This document shows positions 45,319 through 53,777 of a stretch of 64,000 nt of DNA, in pieces. The notes below the pieces were generated by a model. That model did not search any database and was not told the origin of the DNA. It saw only the letters and a program-made list of their open reading frames with translations. The position numbers and the translations under genes are program-made. The stretch is taken from positions 40,317 to 104,316 of the forward strand of contig NZ_AJLF01000003.1 of NCBI RefSeq assembly GCF_000258515.1, written 5' to 3'. Numbering within the stretch: the stretch's first letter is position 1; every line of letters starts with the position of its first letter. The stretch comes from Thermococcus zilligii AN1. Lineage in GTDB: Archaea > Methanobacteriota_B > Thermococci > Thermococcales > Thermococcaceae.

Positions 45319-45924
45319 ATGAGAAAGAATATTGTCTTAGGCATTTTTGGCCTGCTGGTGGCCTTTGGCCTCGTTTTAGGGGCAGGAGCCAACTTCAGGG
45401 ACTACAACGCGGACAGGAGCGTGCATTGGGCGATAGTCAGCGATGACAACGAGCTCATCGACCTCACTCCGGTGCAGCCCTACGCGTACATAAACAATGG
45501 CGGCGTTCTCGTGGTTGACATCAGCCCGGAAAACCCGAACTATCCCGGCTATGGAAAAGGCCTCAGCCCGAACTCGGAGTACAACTTTGACGAGGTATTC
45601 AAAGTGAGCAACGACCTGTGGGAAGAGGGAATGGCGATAGTCGTCAGGATAACCAGTGACAACACGGACATCCAGTTCTACGGAGCTGACATGGACATAC
45701 ACTACACTGCAACCGGTCAGGTTGTTTACGCGAGCGACATGGCGAAGAACGACGTGTGCTTCGTTGTAAACAGCGGCGGTGCAGTCAGGGTTGGCATGGA
45801 CTTCACCGTGGGTAACGACGCACCGGGCACGACAAACAACGCGGTAATGCACATTAAAGCCTACAGACTCGGCACCGAGCCGGCGGAACTCGTTGGCAAG
45901 TGCGGACAGCCGGTGAGCCCGTGA
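45319..45924 (+). CDS. TasA/camelysin-like (DUF1102-type) secreted filament protein 1
   Basis: A 201-residue secreted protein. Its signal peptide (MRKNIVLGIFGLLVAFGLVLGAG, written here as residues 1-23 in parts: MRKNIVLGIF, GLLVAFGLVL) ends before ANFRDYNADRS, the kind of site cut by SipW-type peptidases. The mature part is beta-rich with VSDDNELIDLTP, VVDISPENPNYPGYG and VVRITSDNTDIQFYG, and fits the archaeal DUF1102/TasA group, some of which build bundling pili by donor-strand exchange. It is the first of three related proteins flanking a SipW-like peptidase gene. Translation start ATG 45319 sits behind a hairpin that hides GGAGG. Confidence 0.78.
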   Translation: MRKNIVLGIFGLLVAFGLVLGAGANFRDYNADRSVHWAIVSDDNELIDLTPVQPYAYINNGGVLVVDISPENPNYPGYGKGLSPNSEYNFDEVFKVSNDLWEEGMAIVVRITSDNTDIQFYGADMDIHYTATGQVVYASDMAKNDVCFVVNSGGAVRVGMDFTVGNDAPGTTNNAVMHIKAYRLGTEPAELVGKCGQPVSP

Positions 45925-45938
45925 AGGAGGAATGAAAG

Positions 45939-46469
45939 ATGAACAAACTATTTGGACTGGCCTTCCTTATGATTGGAATGCTCCTGGCAGTCAGTGCCGG
46001 TGCCAACTTCAGGTACTACGCCGCCGACAGGTCTGCATCGTTCCAGGTTGTCTCCGACGACAACGAGCTTATTGATCTGACCGCCCTTCAGCCCTACGTA
46101 ACCTACGACGCCGGGAAGCTCTACGTGGACATAAGCCAGTACAACCCCAACCACAACGGCGGAAACGGCATGAGCCCGAACACCATCTACGTCTTTGAGG
46201 AGATGTTCCAGGTAAGCAACGAGCTCTGGGAGAACAACCGGGACGACTACCCGATCTGCGTGGATATAAAGAGCAACCACAACAAAGTACTGCTCTTCGC
46301 AGGTGACTACAACAACCCGATAGCGGGGCCCGGCAACAACATAAAGTTCACAGTCGAGCACGGTAACCCCGTACCAGTTGGCATGATCTTTAACAACACC
46401 AATGTAGCTCCCGGCATGTATCAGTTCCAGATGAGCTTTGAGGCACACGCAGGTGAATGTGAACCGTGA
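45939..46469 (+). CDS. TasA/camelysin-like (DUF1102-type) secreted filament protein 2
   Basis: A 176-residue paralogue of the preceding protein. Signal peptide MNKLFGLAFLMIGMLLAVS, mature N terminus near ANFRYYAADRS, then the shared VVSDDNELIDLTALQPYV, DISQYNPNHNGG and a cysteine late in the chain. The ATG at 45939 follows GGAGGAATGAAAG, 14 bases after the previous stop. The two proteins share the N-terminal strand and core but differ in length, as expected for major and minor subunits. Asn-rich loops are prominent and could be N-glycosylated (NNTN). Confidence 0.78.
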   Translation: MNKLFGLAFLMIGMLLAVSAGANFRYYAADRSASFQVVSDDNELIDLTALQPYVTYDAGKLYVDISQYNPNHNGGNGMSPNTIYVFEEMFQVSNELWENNRDDYPICVDIKSNHNKVLLFAGDYNNPIAGPGNNIKFTVEHGNPVPVGMIFNNTNVAPGMYQFQMSFEAHAGECEP

Positions 46470-46520
46470 TTTCTTTCCGGGGCCTTTGCCCCCTTTGTTA
46501 ACCTTTAGGGGATGTTGGGG

Positions 46521-47591
46521 ATGAGGAAACTGATAGAGGGCGTTATAACAGCTGTGATCGGGGTTATCCTGGTGGCCTCAGTCGCTGGTTTCCTCCTTGA
46601 CAGACCCGTCTTCCTGTCCTACGCTTATTCCGGGAGCATGACTCCGACAATAAACAAGGGGGATCTTTTCTTTATCAACCCCCTTTCAAAAGGCGGTGAC
46701 GTTGGCGACATAATAGTGTTTCACAGACAGGACGGCTGGACCGTCCACAGAATATTCGCCGTTGCAGAAGCTGGCTACGTGACCAAAGGTGACAACAACG
46801 TCGCCACCGACCAGCAGGATGGGGTTTACCCCATGGTCAAAAAGGCCGATGTGATAGGAAAAGTGGTGACGGTTTTTGGGCACCCGCTCGTCATAAGGGG
46901 AGGGGGCTCGTTTATAGAATCAGTTAGAAGCAGGCTCACCAACGTCTATGCCATAGCCATCATTCTGCTTCTCGGCACCTTTATAACCTTCTCGGGCCCG
47001 GGGGAAGGAAAAAGGAGACATAAGAAAAGAAGGGGATACCTGAAGGTCAGGGCAAGTACCGTCTACGCTTTGATGGCGGTTTCTGTAGTGGCTGGTTTCC
47101 TCTTCATCACGGTTGCATCGTGGGGAACCCTGGCTTTCACCTACTCCTCAACCCTCGCCGGAGGCCAGAGGGAGGGCTGGTACCTTCCCGGGAGCACCTT
47201 TGAGAGGAACCTGAGCTTGGAGAACAACGCCCTCTACCCGTTCCATTACTTTATCGAGCCTAAGGGGGACAGGATTGAGCTCCTGGGGGAGAACGAGTTC
47301 ACCGTTGGTGGGAAAGATTCCCGGGCTTTGAGAGTTAAGGTCTCGGTTCCAGAGGACACGAGGATCTATCGGGAGGAAGTCCAGGTGAGGGCCTACCCCG
47401 CGGTACTGCCCGGGAGGGTGGTTGGGTTCCTCTATGCCCTAAACCCCTACCTCCCCCTCCTGGCTTACGCCCTGGAGCTGACCGCTGTGCTGCTGGCGTT
47501 CTATTACCTCGCTGAGATAGGCAGGGGGGACGTCCTTAGAATCAGAATCGGGAGGAGGAGCCTCCTTAACAAACTTGCAGGAGATGGTTGA
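46521..47591 (+). CDS. SipW-like signal peptidase I with C-terminal extension
   Basis: A 356-residue membrane protease. The N-terminal half is an archaeal/ER-type signal peptidase: anchor helix (VITAVIGVILVASVAGFLL), catalytic Ser39 in YSGSMTPTI, His76 in GWTVHRI (Ser-His dyad) and GDVGDIIVF. Then follow KGDNN, membrane helices near residues 140-155 and 175-200, an outer beta-rich domain (about 205-300: LPGSTFERNLSLENN, RALRVKVSVPED) and a last helix (LLAYALELTAVLLAFYYL). Its position among three TasA-like genes marks it as their dedicated peptidase. The start at ATG 46521 is preferred over 46512 on spacing from AGGGG. Confidence 0.85.
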   Translation: MRKLIEGVITAVIGVILVASVAGFLLDRPVFLSYAYSGSMTPTINKGDLFFINPLSKGGDVGDIIVFHRQDGWTVHRIFAVAEAGYVTKGDNNVATDQQDGVYPMVKKADVIGKVVTVFGHPLVIRGGGSFIESVRSRLTNVYAIAIILLLGTFITFSGPGEGKRRHKKRRGYLKVRASTVYALMAVSVVAGFLFITVASWGTLAFTYSSTLAGGQREGWYLPGSTFERNLSLENNALYPFHYFIEPKGDRIELLGENEFTVGGKDSRALRVKVSVPEDTRIYREEVQVRAYPAVLPGRVVGFLYALNPYLPLLAYALELTAVLLAFYYLAEIGRGDVLRIRIGRRSLLNKLAGDG

Positions 47592-47592
47592 T

Positions 47593-48522
47593 ATGAGGAT
47601 GACCTTTATTTTTATTGCACTGGCTCTGGGAGCCCTGCTCGTGGTCGGTTCGAGCGGCAACTTCAGGAACTACAGCTCCACGAGGGAGGTGGCCGTTGCC
47701 GTGGTGCCCCACGATAAGGAATATCTGGGATTCACGTGTGATGACGGCTACTCCGCCGTCGTGACCCTGGGGGCGAATTCCCACCTGTACTTTGATGCCA
47801 TTAATGTAACCAACAACCTGCCCGAGGATAAAGCTGTGAGCATAGCGCTCTACCCGGATTACTCGGGCCTGCCCGGAGGATTGGGCGTATCCATAGAGAC
47901 CGAAGAGGGCAACCCGGTAACGCTGGCGCCCGGTGAAGAATATAAGTTTCAGGGGTATGCTATAGCGGGCAGCGTGGCCCCCGGGGAGTACATAATTCCA
48001 GTGAACATGTACGCCACGTGGGATGGAGGGGGCGCCTCTGTATCGGCATGCCCCATAAAGCTCATCGTGGTTGGGGGACCAGGGATCGAGAAGATACTGC
48101 TCTCGGGGAACACAAGTGGAATACCGCTGAAGACCTTCCAGAAGTGGACGTTCCGGATCGAGGTGACGAATCCAACGGGCGAAGACCTTGACCTTACCAT
48201 AGCGGACACTATTCCGGCGGAGTTCAACGTGAGCCCGGCGGAAACGAGCGCCAGCACCGGAAGCTACAGCTTCTTCCCCGCTAACGACGGTGGCCATGGA
48301 CGTTCCATGCCCGCAACCAAGATGGAGTGGAAAGTTACGGTTCGGGCTGGTGGGAGCGAGCACATAGACGTGACGATATTCACCAGGGTCAACAACGGTA
48401 ACCAGCAGGAGTTCACGTCGTGCGGGGATTACCCCCTGAACAATGGGGCGGAGATTAAAGGCTATGGGATCGTCAGCAACAGCCTCTGGGTTTCAGTGGA
48501 GTGCTCGGGTGATGACTCGTGA
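47593..48522 (+). CDS. TasA-like secreted protein with C-terminal DUF11-like domain
   Basis: A 309-residue protein with the same export signal style: MRMTFIFIALALGALLVV then GSSGNFRNYSSTREV. Residues to about 160 form a TasA-like beta domain (VTLGANSHLYFDAINVTNN). The second half resembles a DUF11/CARDB module (KTFQKWTFRIEVTNPTGEDL, TIADTIPAEFNVSP, WKVTVRAGGSEHIDVTIF). This layout suggests an anchor, tip or adapter protein of the filament. The ATG at 47593 lies two bases after the SipW-like stop. A short stem overlapping its stop and a T-rich run (48508-48540) may end or attenuate the transcript. Confidence 0.75.
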   Translation: MRMTFIFIALALGALLVVGSSGNFRNYSSTREVAVAVVPHDKEYLGFTCDDGYSAVVTLGANSHLYFDAINVTNNLPEDKAVSIALYPDYSGLPGGLGVSIETEEGNPVTLAPGEEYKFQGYAIAGSVAPGEYIIPVNMYATWDGGGASVSACPIKLIVVGGPGIEKILLSGNTSGIPLKTFQKWTFRIEVTNPTGEDLDLTIADTIPAEFNVSPAETSASTGSYSFFPANDGGHGRSMPATKMEWKVTVRAGGSEHIDVTIFTRVNNGNQQEFTSCGDYPLNNGAEIKGYGIVSNSLWVSVECSGDDS

Positions 48523-48540
48523 GTCACCTTTTCGTCTTTT
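48508..48540 (+). terminator. Possible terminator/attenuator after the TasA-like genes
   Basis: GGTGATGACTC and GAGTCACC form an imperfect hairpin across the stop codon, followed by TTTTCGTCTTTTC. The T-rich run is what archaeal RNA polymerase recognises; the hairpin may be incidental. Confidence 0.35.
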
Positions 48541-48567
48541 CGAAAGCTTACGGGAGAGTGTTGACGT

Positions 48568-49557
48568 ATGATTCATATTGAGAGAAAAAACCTCATCAGG
48601 GCCATGGTCGTGGCCTCACTTGGAATGGCGCTCTTTTTTGGGGCGTATTCTTTGGCCGCTTATTCAACCCAGCCCTCCACCGTGAGGGCCACTTACAGGA
48701 CACTTTACACCGAAAAGGCCTCCATGAGCCACTCCGGGCTCTTCTCGGGTGGGATATACGAAAATGGAACCAGTTTGAACTACTATCCCGGGAAGATAAC
48801 GTCCCTGATCCGGGGGAACTACAGCTACACCACCAGCCCAGGGGTTGCGGGCAGTTACAGGGCAACCCTCAGGGCTGACTACTACGTTACTTCAGGGAAT
48901 AAGCGGATCTACCTGATTAACACCACTCTGGACTCCTGGAGCGGCAATTTCACGGGTTCGTTCTCCATACCGGTGACATTCGATGTTTTAGGCCTCGAGA
49001 ATGCCCTGGCCGACGTAAGGAGCGGCACCGGGATGTATCGGGCCTCGGACGAGGTATACCTTGACGTCCAGGTTAACGTGCCCGGCAGAGAACCCTTTAA
49101 TCAGAGGATTGACCTCGAGGTAGACCCCTCCGGAATGCTGTTTTTCACCGGATTAACCAGGGACTACACCAAGGTTGTGAGAGACGTAAACGAGACCGCA
49201 AACCACATCGGCGTTGGCTGGGGAGAGGTCAGCGTTTCGACCGCCAGAAAGGTGTTTCCGGCGATGGCCTTCCTGTTTTTCCTTCCACCCTTGGGCTTTT
49301 TCTACGGGAGAAGGGAAAAGAGGCCGAAAGATGAGCTCTCAAATCTGAGGAAGTTCATAGTTGAGGGCACACCAAAGGACAGTGGCAAAAGAGATCACGT
49401 CGAGCTCAAGTCCGTTAGGGATCTTGAGAAGGCCTTTGACCTTGTTGACAGGCCAGTGGTTCACTATTTCGACGGGAACAGGGAGGTCTACGCCGTGATC
49501 GACGATGGTGTTGTTTACTTCCTGGATGCCTCTGAGGAGATAGATAACAGCCCCTGA
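48568..49557 (+). CDS. DUF5305-type membrane protein
   Basis: A 329-residue protein with an N-terminal membrane helix (LIRAMVVASLGMALFFGAYSL), a long outer beta-rich domain with many N-glycosylation sequons (residues about 35-225, e.g. NGTS, NYSY, NTT, NFTG), a second helix (VFPAMAFLFFLPPLGFFYG) and a cytoplasmic tail of ~85 residues ending in a small beta domain (PVVHYFDGNREVYAVIDDG). DUF5305 genes regularly accompany archaeal SipW/TasA-like clusters. A role in assembling or anchoring the filament is inferred from position. ATG 48568 has a weak GGGAG upstream. Confidence 0.75.
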   Translation: MIHIERKNLIRAMVVASLGMALFFGAYSLAAYSTQPSTVRATYRTLYTEKASMSHSGLFSGGIYENGTSLNYYPGKITSLIRGNYSYTTSPGVAGSYRATLRADYYVTSGNKRIYLINTTLDSWSGNFTGSFSIPVTFDVLGLENALADVRSGTGMYRASDEVYLDVQVNVPGREPFNQRIDLEVDPSGMLFFTGLTRDYTKVVRDVNETANHIGVGWGEVSVSTARKVFPAMAFLFFLPPLGFFYGRREKRPKDELSNLRKFIVEGTPKDSGKRDHVELKSVRDLEKAFDLVDRPVVHYFDGNREVYAVIDDGVVYFLDASEEIDNSP

Positions 49558-49637
49558 ATCCGCGAAAACCCTTTTTGGGCGTATTTTGAAGGCAAAAAAG
49601 AGAAAAAGCATCAACCGAGCCTGTTTTTGGCTTTTTC

Positions 49638-50306
49638 TCAGGTTATTTGCTTTCCGTGCTGGAGATAGAACTTTGCATCAGCGATTTTAGTAAATATAGG
49701 ATCGTGGGTTGTAACTATTATCGTTTTTCCCCGTTCTTTTTCCGCCTCGAGCAGTTTTATCAGTACCCTCGTGGATTCCTCGTCTAAATAAGCTGTCGGT
49801 TCATCGAGGAGTAGCACATCGGGATCATGGGCCAGTGCCCTGACTACGGCTGCCCTCCGGGCCTCGCCTCCGCTTATCTCAGTGGGGCGCTTGTGAAGTA
49901 TATCCCCTATGCCGAGTTTGTTGGCAAGTTCCTCGGCCCTTCTCTTGAACTCTGCGTTCAACTTTCCCGCTCCATACAGCGCCAGCTCTATGTTTTCCCA
50001 CACGCTTAGAACGTTGATGAACGTTGGCTCTTGAAAGGTTATTCCAATTTTTCTTCTCAGCTTCTGCACCTCAGCTTCTGGAAGGGAATACACTTCCCTA
50101 CCATCGTAGACAACACTCCCTTCCGTAGGCGGGAGGAGGGTTCCGACACTCATTAGCAGGCTCGTTTTGCCGCTTCCGCTCGGTCCAAAGATGGCACTTA
50201 TCTTCCCCCTTTCAAAGGAACCGCTGAATCCATCCAACCCTATGAAATCCCTTCCATTTGCTCGATAAACTATTTTCAGGTTCTTGACTTCGATCAAGTT
50301 TCCCAC
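49638..50306 (-). CDS. ABC transporter ATP-binding protein (MacB/LolD-like)
   Basis: A 222-residue ATPase of the FtsE/MacB/LolD branch. Walker A GPSGSGKTSLL, Q-loop FQEPTFINVLSVWENI, signature ISGGEARRAAVVRAL, Walker B DVLLLDEPTAYLDEES, and switch His in IVTTHDP. It overlaps the permease gene by 13 bases and completes the operon peptide-permease-ATPase. The ATPase type, together with a single large FtsX-like permease and a small peptide gene, resembles bacterial peptide export/immunity modules. Lipoprotein or stress-type mechanotransmission remains possible. Confidence 0.92.
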   Translation of the reverse strand: MGNLIEVKNLKIVYRANGRDFIGLDGFSGSFERGKISAIFGPSGSGKTSLLMSVGTLLPPTEGSVVYDGREVYSLPEAEVQKLRRKIGITFQEPTFINVLSVWENIELALYGAGKLNAEFKRRAEELANKLGIGDILHKRPTEISGGEARRAAVVRALAHDPDVLLLDEPTAYLDEESTRVLIKLLEAEKERGKTIIVTTHDPIFTKIADAKFYLQHGKQIT

Positions 50307-52780
50307 CTCCAGATTGCTGCAATGTACATCAGGGGGCTTAGCAGAACCCCCACGAGGGGGGCGCTGAGAACCAGGAAAAGTTCGACCGAATCGGAAAAGC
50401 CCAGAGAGTAGAGCCTTGCTGCGTCGATCAGCATTGGAACTGTCATCAGAGAGAGCGGCAGGAACGCCAGTAAGGGTGGTGTCAACTCTTTTTTGGAAAT
50501 GCCTAAAATTGTGAAGAGCTTTTTCTTCTTCCTGAGTTCTTCGGCATCTCTGAGCCCCAGAATCAGGCCAACGGCCGGAATCATGACGGCTGAAGCGATC
50601 AGTGGAATTGCAACTTCACCTTTGAAAAAGACCGAGCGGGCCTCTTTAATGTTGTTTTCGGCGGAGAGGTAGATGAACTGCCCCGGATATTTCTTGTGGA
50701 CTTCTTCAATGGCCCTGAGGACTTCTTTACCCCCGTACACGAACATCAGATCCGGGAGGGGGGTTATGTTGTGGGCTTTTGCAACATCGAAGGGGATGAA
50801 AATATCTGAACCAAAGGGGACATGCTGGTTGAGTGGAACATACTCTATCTTTATCGTAGTTGGTTCGGAACCAGCGTAGGAAGGAATTAGCCTTAGATTC
50901 GCCCATTTTCCACTGGTGTTGATTTCCTTAAGGACTCGGGGATAAATCATGGCTTTGCCACTGTTGCTGTAGAACAGTGCGTACAGCTCCTGGGCTTCCT
51001 TAGACCTCGACCTGGCAAACCTGAGGTAGTCCAGCAGGGAGCTGTCGTAAGCTGAGACCCATGCCGCGACGATGTCTACTAACCCGCTGCCCTTGCTAAC
51101 GTGGCCTACGTCCCACACCGTTCCGTAAATCCCACCGTGGATTTTTATTGCCTCTGTTAGGGAATTATACGCTTCTATCTCTCTGTATTCTTGTTCGGCA
51201 AAGGTCTCAGGGGAAGACAAATCGAGTGATCCGGTGAACTGAACAAGGATCGTTGCGCCGAGGTTCCCTGCAGAGGTACTCTTGTACGTGTACGTTATGG
51301 GCGATGACAGAGCTATGCCGGTGAAGACCGTGAAGATTATCATGGCGGCCAAAGCCCCACTGACTTTCCTCGATGTTATCCTGTGGGGTATCCTGCCGGA
51401 GCGGGAGAAAGCCTGCATTATCAGGAGGGAAGCTAAGACCGAGCCGGAAATCCAGGGCAGATAGCCAAAAATCGTTCCGCCGACCAGCTCGAAGATGTAA
51501 TCGCTGAGCGGCTTCAGAGGGAGGGCAAGAACGTAGGCGGTGTACCCTGTTATTATCCCTGCCCATGTGTACCTGCCCGGGAAAAACCAATAGATCGAAG
51601 AGGCGGCGAACACGAAGGAGGTCATTATGGTCACTGCCCTTAGTAGGATTTTTGTGGTCTTAGTGCCAGGCTTAAAGGATCCGCCGTAGTACCGGATTGC
51701 AAAGAGGGCCGCCAGCATTATTAGAAGGGCCGCCCCAGTTGAAGTTTCGGTGAATAGGAAGACCACCAGGACTGCTACCCCCACGAAGAGGAAAGTAAGT
51801 ATATCTACAATGACGGGATTTCCGCCCGAAACTCTGAGGAGTTTTCTCATCTTCTCCTCTTCCTGTTTCTCCCTGTTCATCACGATCCATATCAGGGGAA
51901 TTGAGGGCAAAAAGGCCAGCAAGCTTGCCCAGACGTCTTTCCACTCAGTCCTTTTTTCTGGAAACAGCACGCCCCTGACGTAGTCCTTCGTGATGATGTA
52001 GAGCTCTGGATAGTAGGAGTGGGGGGCGAATTCCTGGTAGAGGGCATGATACAGGGCAGAGACGTTTATTTCATTTGGAAACACCATAAGAAAGCCCGTC
52101 ACCAGAAGGTTATCTAAGCCGGGCGTCAGGTTTTGCAGGCGGAGTATGGACTCATAAAGTTCTCCAGAAGCGATGCACCTGATTCCATTCTCCTTCATAA
52201 GGGCCTGCAGGGGCATGAGGGATGGGGAAACGTTTAATATGTGTTCAACTTTTTCTATCCTCACCGTTTGAGGGGAGAGATCCCGGTAGGGTGATATTGG
52301 AGATAACATGACGATCGGAAAGTAGCTGTAGCTACCCCTTTCTATACTTTCGTTTCCCAGAACTATACAGTCCGGGCCAGAGACGCTTCCATTGACGGGC
52401 AGAAGGACTCCTCCGAATTTCCCAATACTGATAGGAACGTATATCGACCCCGAGAAGCCGCTTTTGGCGAGAGCCTTCTTGGCGTCGCCCAGTAAAAATT
52501 CCGGCATCGAGAAGTACGTGTAGTTGTCGCTCAGATATGATGTGGGTTCGCCGTATCCCACTGTGAAGCCGGGTTTTGTAACCTTTACGATTGGAGTCTC
52601 TGGTGGCTTTAGCGGGGAAAATTTCACATAAACGTACATTTCCCTGTAGTCCACATCCGGAGGGCTGTTCAGGTGGTTTACTGCGATTACCGTTACCGCG
52701 GGGATTATTGAAGTCAGGAGGAGCAGAAAAATAAAGGAGGAGAAAACCTTTAGATACCACCGCACGAACTTCACATTCAT
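50294..52780 (-). CDS. Large FtsX-like ABC permease
   Basis: An 828-residue membrane protein. One N-terminal helix (about 14-34) is followed by an outer domain of ~240 residues, a first membrane bundle (about 290-500, with KMRKLLRVSGGNPVIVDI as an FtsX-type core loop), a second outer domain (about 510-690), and a last three-helix bundle (about 690-825) with a matching core loop KKKKLFTILGISKKELTPP. The two loops show it is an internally duplicated MacB/FtsX-type permease. Substrate unknown; the upstream peptide is a candidate. The ATG at 52780 lies five bases after the peptide gene stop, with AGGGGGT as ribosome binding site. Confidence 0.85.
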   Translation of the reverse strand: MNVKFVRWYLKVFSSFIFLLLLTSIIPAVTVIAVNHLNSPPDVDYREMYVYVKFSPLKPPETPIVKVTKPGFTVGYGEPTSYLSDNYTYFSMPEFLLGDAKKALAKSGFSGSIYVPISIGKFGGVLLPVNGSVSGPDCIVLGNESIERGSYSYFPIVMLSPISPYRDLSPQTVRIEKVEHILNVSPSLMPLQALMKENGIRCIASGELYESILRLQNLTPGLDNLLVTGFLMVFPNEINVSALYHALYQEFAPHSYYPELYIITKDYVRGVLFPEKRTEWKDVWASLLAFLPSIPLIWIVMNREKQEEEKMRKLLRVSGGNPVIVDILTFLFVGVAVLVVFLFTETSTGAALLIMLAALFAIRYYGGSFKPGTKTTKILLRAVTIMTSFVFAASSIYWFFPGRYTWAGIITGYTAYVLALPLKPLSDYIFELVGGTIFGYLPWISGSVLASLLIMQAFSRSGRIPHRITSRKVSGALAAMIIFTVFTGIALSSPITYTYKSTSAGNLGATILVQFTGSLDLSSPETFAEQEYREIEAYNSLTEAIKIHGGIYGTVWDVGHVSKGSGLVDIVAAWVSAYDSSLLDYLRFARSRSKEAQELYALFYSNSGKAMIYPRVLKEINTSGKWANLRLIPSYAGSEPTTIKIEYVPLNQHVPFGSDIFIPFDVAKAHNITPLPDLMFVYGGKEVLRAIEEVHKKYPGQFIYLSAENNIKEARSVFFKGEVAIPLIASAVMIPAVGLILGLRDAEELRKKKKLFTILGISKKELTPPLLAFLPLSLMTVPMLIDAARLYSLGFSDSVELFLVLSAPLVGVLLSPLMYIAAIWRWET

Positions 52781-52785
52781 ACCCC

Positions 52786-52935
52786 CTAGTTCCCCGCAGA
52801 GTTCTCTTCCCAGCTTATTTGTGTGCCAACAATGCTAAAGCCCAGGCCGGGGCTTCCCAGCACTGGCGCCGTTTTTATAACTAACGCTCCGATAATAAAT
52901 ATTGCTATTCCAATTTGGTGCCACGACCTACTCAT
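52786..52935 (-). CDS. Small (49-residue) membrane/secreted peptide, first gene of the ABC operon
   Basis: A short gene encoding MSRSWHQIG, a hydrophobic segment IAIFIIGALVI, then KTAPVLGSPGLGFSIVG and TQISWEENSAGN. It has every start signal: GGTGACTTATC before ATG 52935 and a strong promoter (BRE CCGAAAAA, TATA near 52966-52976). Its stop is only five bases from the permease start. The N-terminal part can be a signal or membrane anchor, and the C-terminal ~28 residues (Gly/Ser/Pro-rich, no Cys) could be a released peptide. I recognise no family. An exported signalling or antimicrobial peptide, or a small transporter subunit, are the main possibilities. Confidence 0.65.
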   Translation of the reverse strand: MSRSWHQIGIAIFIIGALVIKTAPVLGSPGLGFSIVGTQISWEENSAGN

Positions 52936-53209
52936 GATAAGTCACCGAAATCTCTCGCTGACAGTAATTTTTAAATTTTTCGGAAAGTTAATCACGATCC
53001 AAGATAGTACATCCAGTCAAGAAGCATCAAAAATTCTACGTCAATGAGTCATGCGTGAATGTCTTTTTATCCCCAGCAGAACCTCGCCGGTGCCCTGCTC
53101 CCTTAGGGTGTGTCGTTTTCTTCCTGTTTTGGGCTCTCAACCAACAACTTTAAAAGCCCAACCTGAAAGCCATAGGTAGGATTTCTGAAAGGCAAAGGGG
53201 TGGTTAGAG
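52936..53209. other. Divergent promoter region of the peptide-ABC operon and PPase gene
   Basis: The 274-base gap holds no further gene that I can see. The minus strand has CCGAAAAATTTAAAAATT (52966-52983) as BRE/TATA for the peptide operon. The plus strand has ACTTTAAAAGCC (53147-53158) for pyrophosphatase. The middle part, about 52990-53130, carries no recognised operator. Confidence 0.55.
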
Positions 53210-53746
53210 ATGAACCCGTTCCACGAGCTTGAGCCCGGACCGGACGTTCCTGACGTCGTGTACGCTCTCATAGAGATACCGAAGGGGAGCAGGAACAAGT
53301 ACGAGCTCGACAAGAAGACTGGACTCCTTAAGCTCGACCGCGTCCTTTACAGCCCGTTCTTCTACCCGGTCGACTACGGGATCATCCCGCAGACCTGGTA
53401 CGACGACGGCGATCCCTTCGACATCATGGTCATAATGCGCGAGCCGGTCTATCCGCTCACCATCGTCGAGGCAAGGCCCATAGGCATAATGAAGATGGAG
53501 GACTCGGGGGACAAAGACTGGAAGGTTCTGGCGGTTCCGGTTGATGACCCCTACTTCAAGGACTGGAAGGACATCGACGACGTCCCGAAGGCCTTCCTCA
53601 ACGAGATTGCCCACTTCTTCCAGAGGTACAAGGAGCTCCAGGGCAAGGTTACCACCGTTGAGGGCTGGGGCAACGCTGAGGAAGCCAAGAAGGAGATACT
53701 CCGCGCAATTGAGCTCTACAAGGAGAAGTTCGGTAAGAGGGAGTGA
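53210..53746 (+). CDS. ppa: Inorganic pyrophosphatase (family I)
   Basis: A 178-residue soluble pyrophosphatase. Signatures include [34 protein letters not shown], the metal-binding loop [26 protein letters not shown] and [14 protein letters not shown]. It drives biosynthetic reactions by removing PPi and is a cytosolic hexamer. Its ATG at 53210 follows GGGGTGGTTAGAG, and it has its own TATA box. The following gene, rpoE1, begins 32 bases later. Confidence 0.96.
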   Translation: MNPFHELEPGPDVPDVVYALIEIPKGSRNKYELDKKTGLLKLDRVLYSPFFYPVDYGIIPQTWYDDGDPFDIMVIMREPVYPLTIVEARPIGIMKMEDSGDKDWKVLAVPVDDPYFKDWKDIDDVPKAFLNEIAHFFQRYKELQGKVTTVEGWGNAEEAKKEILRAIELYKEKFGKRE

Positions 53747-53777
53747 CCTCTTTTCATCCTTTATTGGGGGTAATGGC

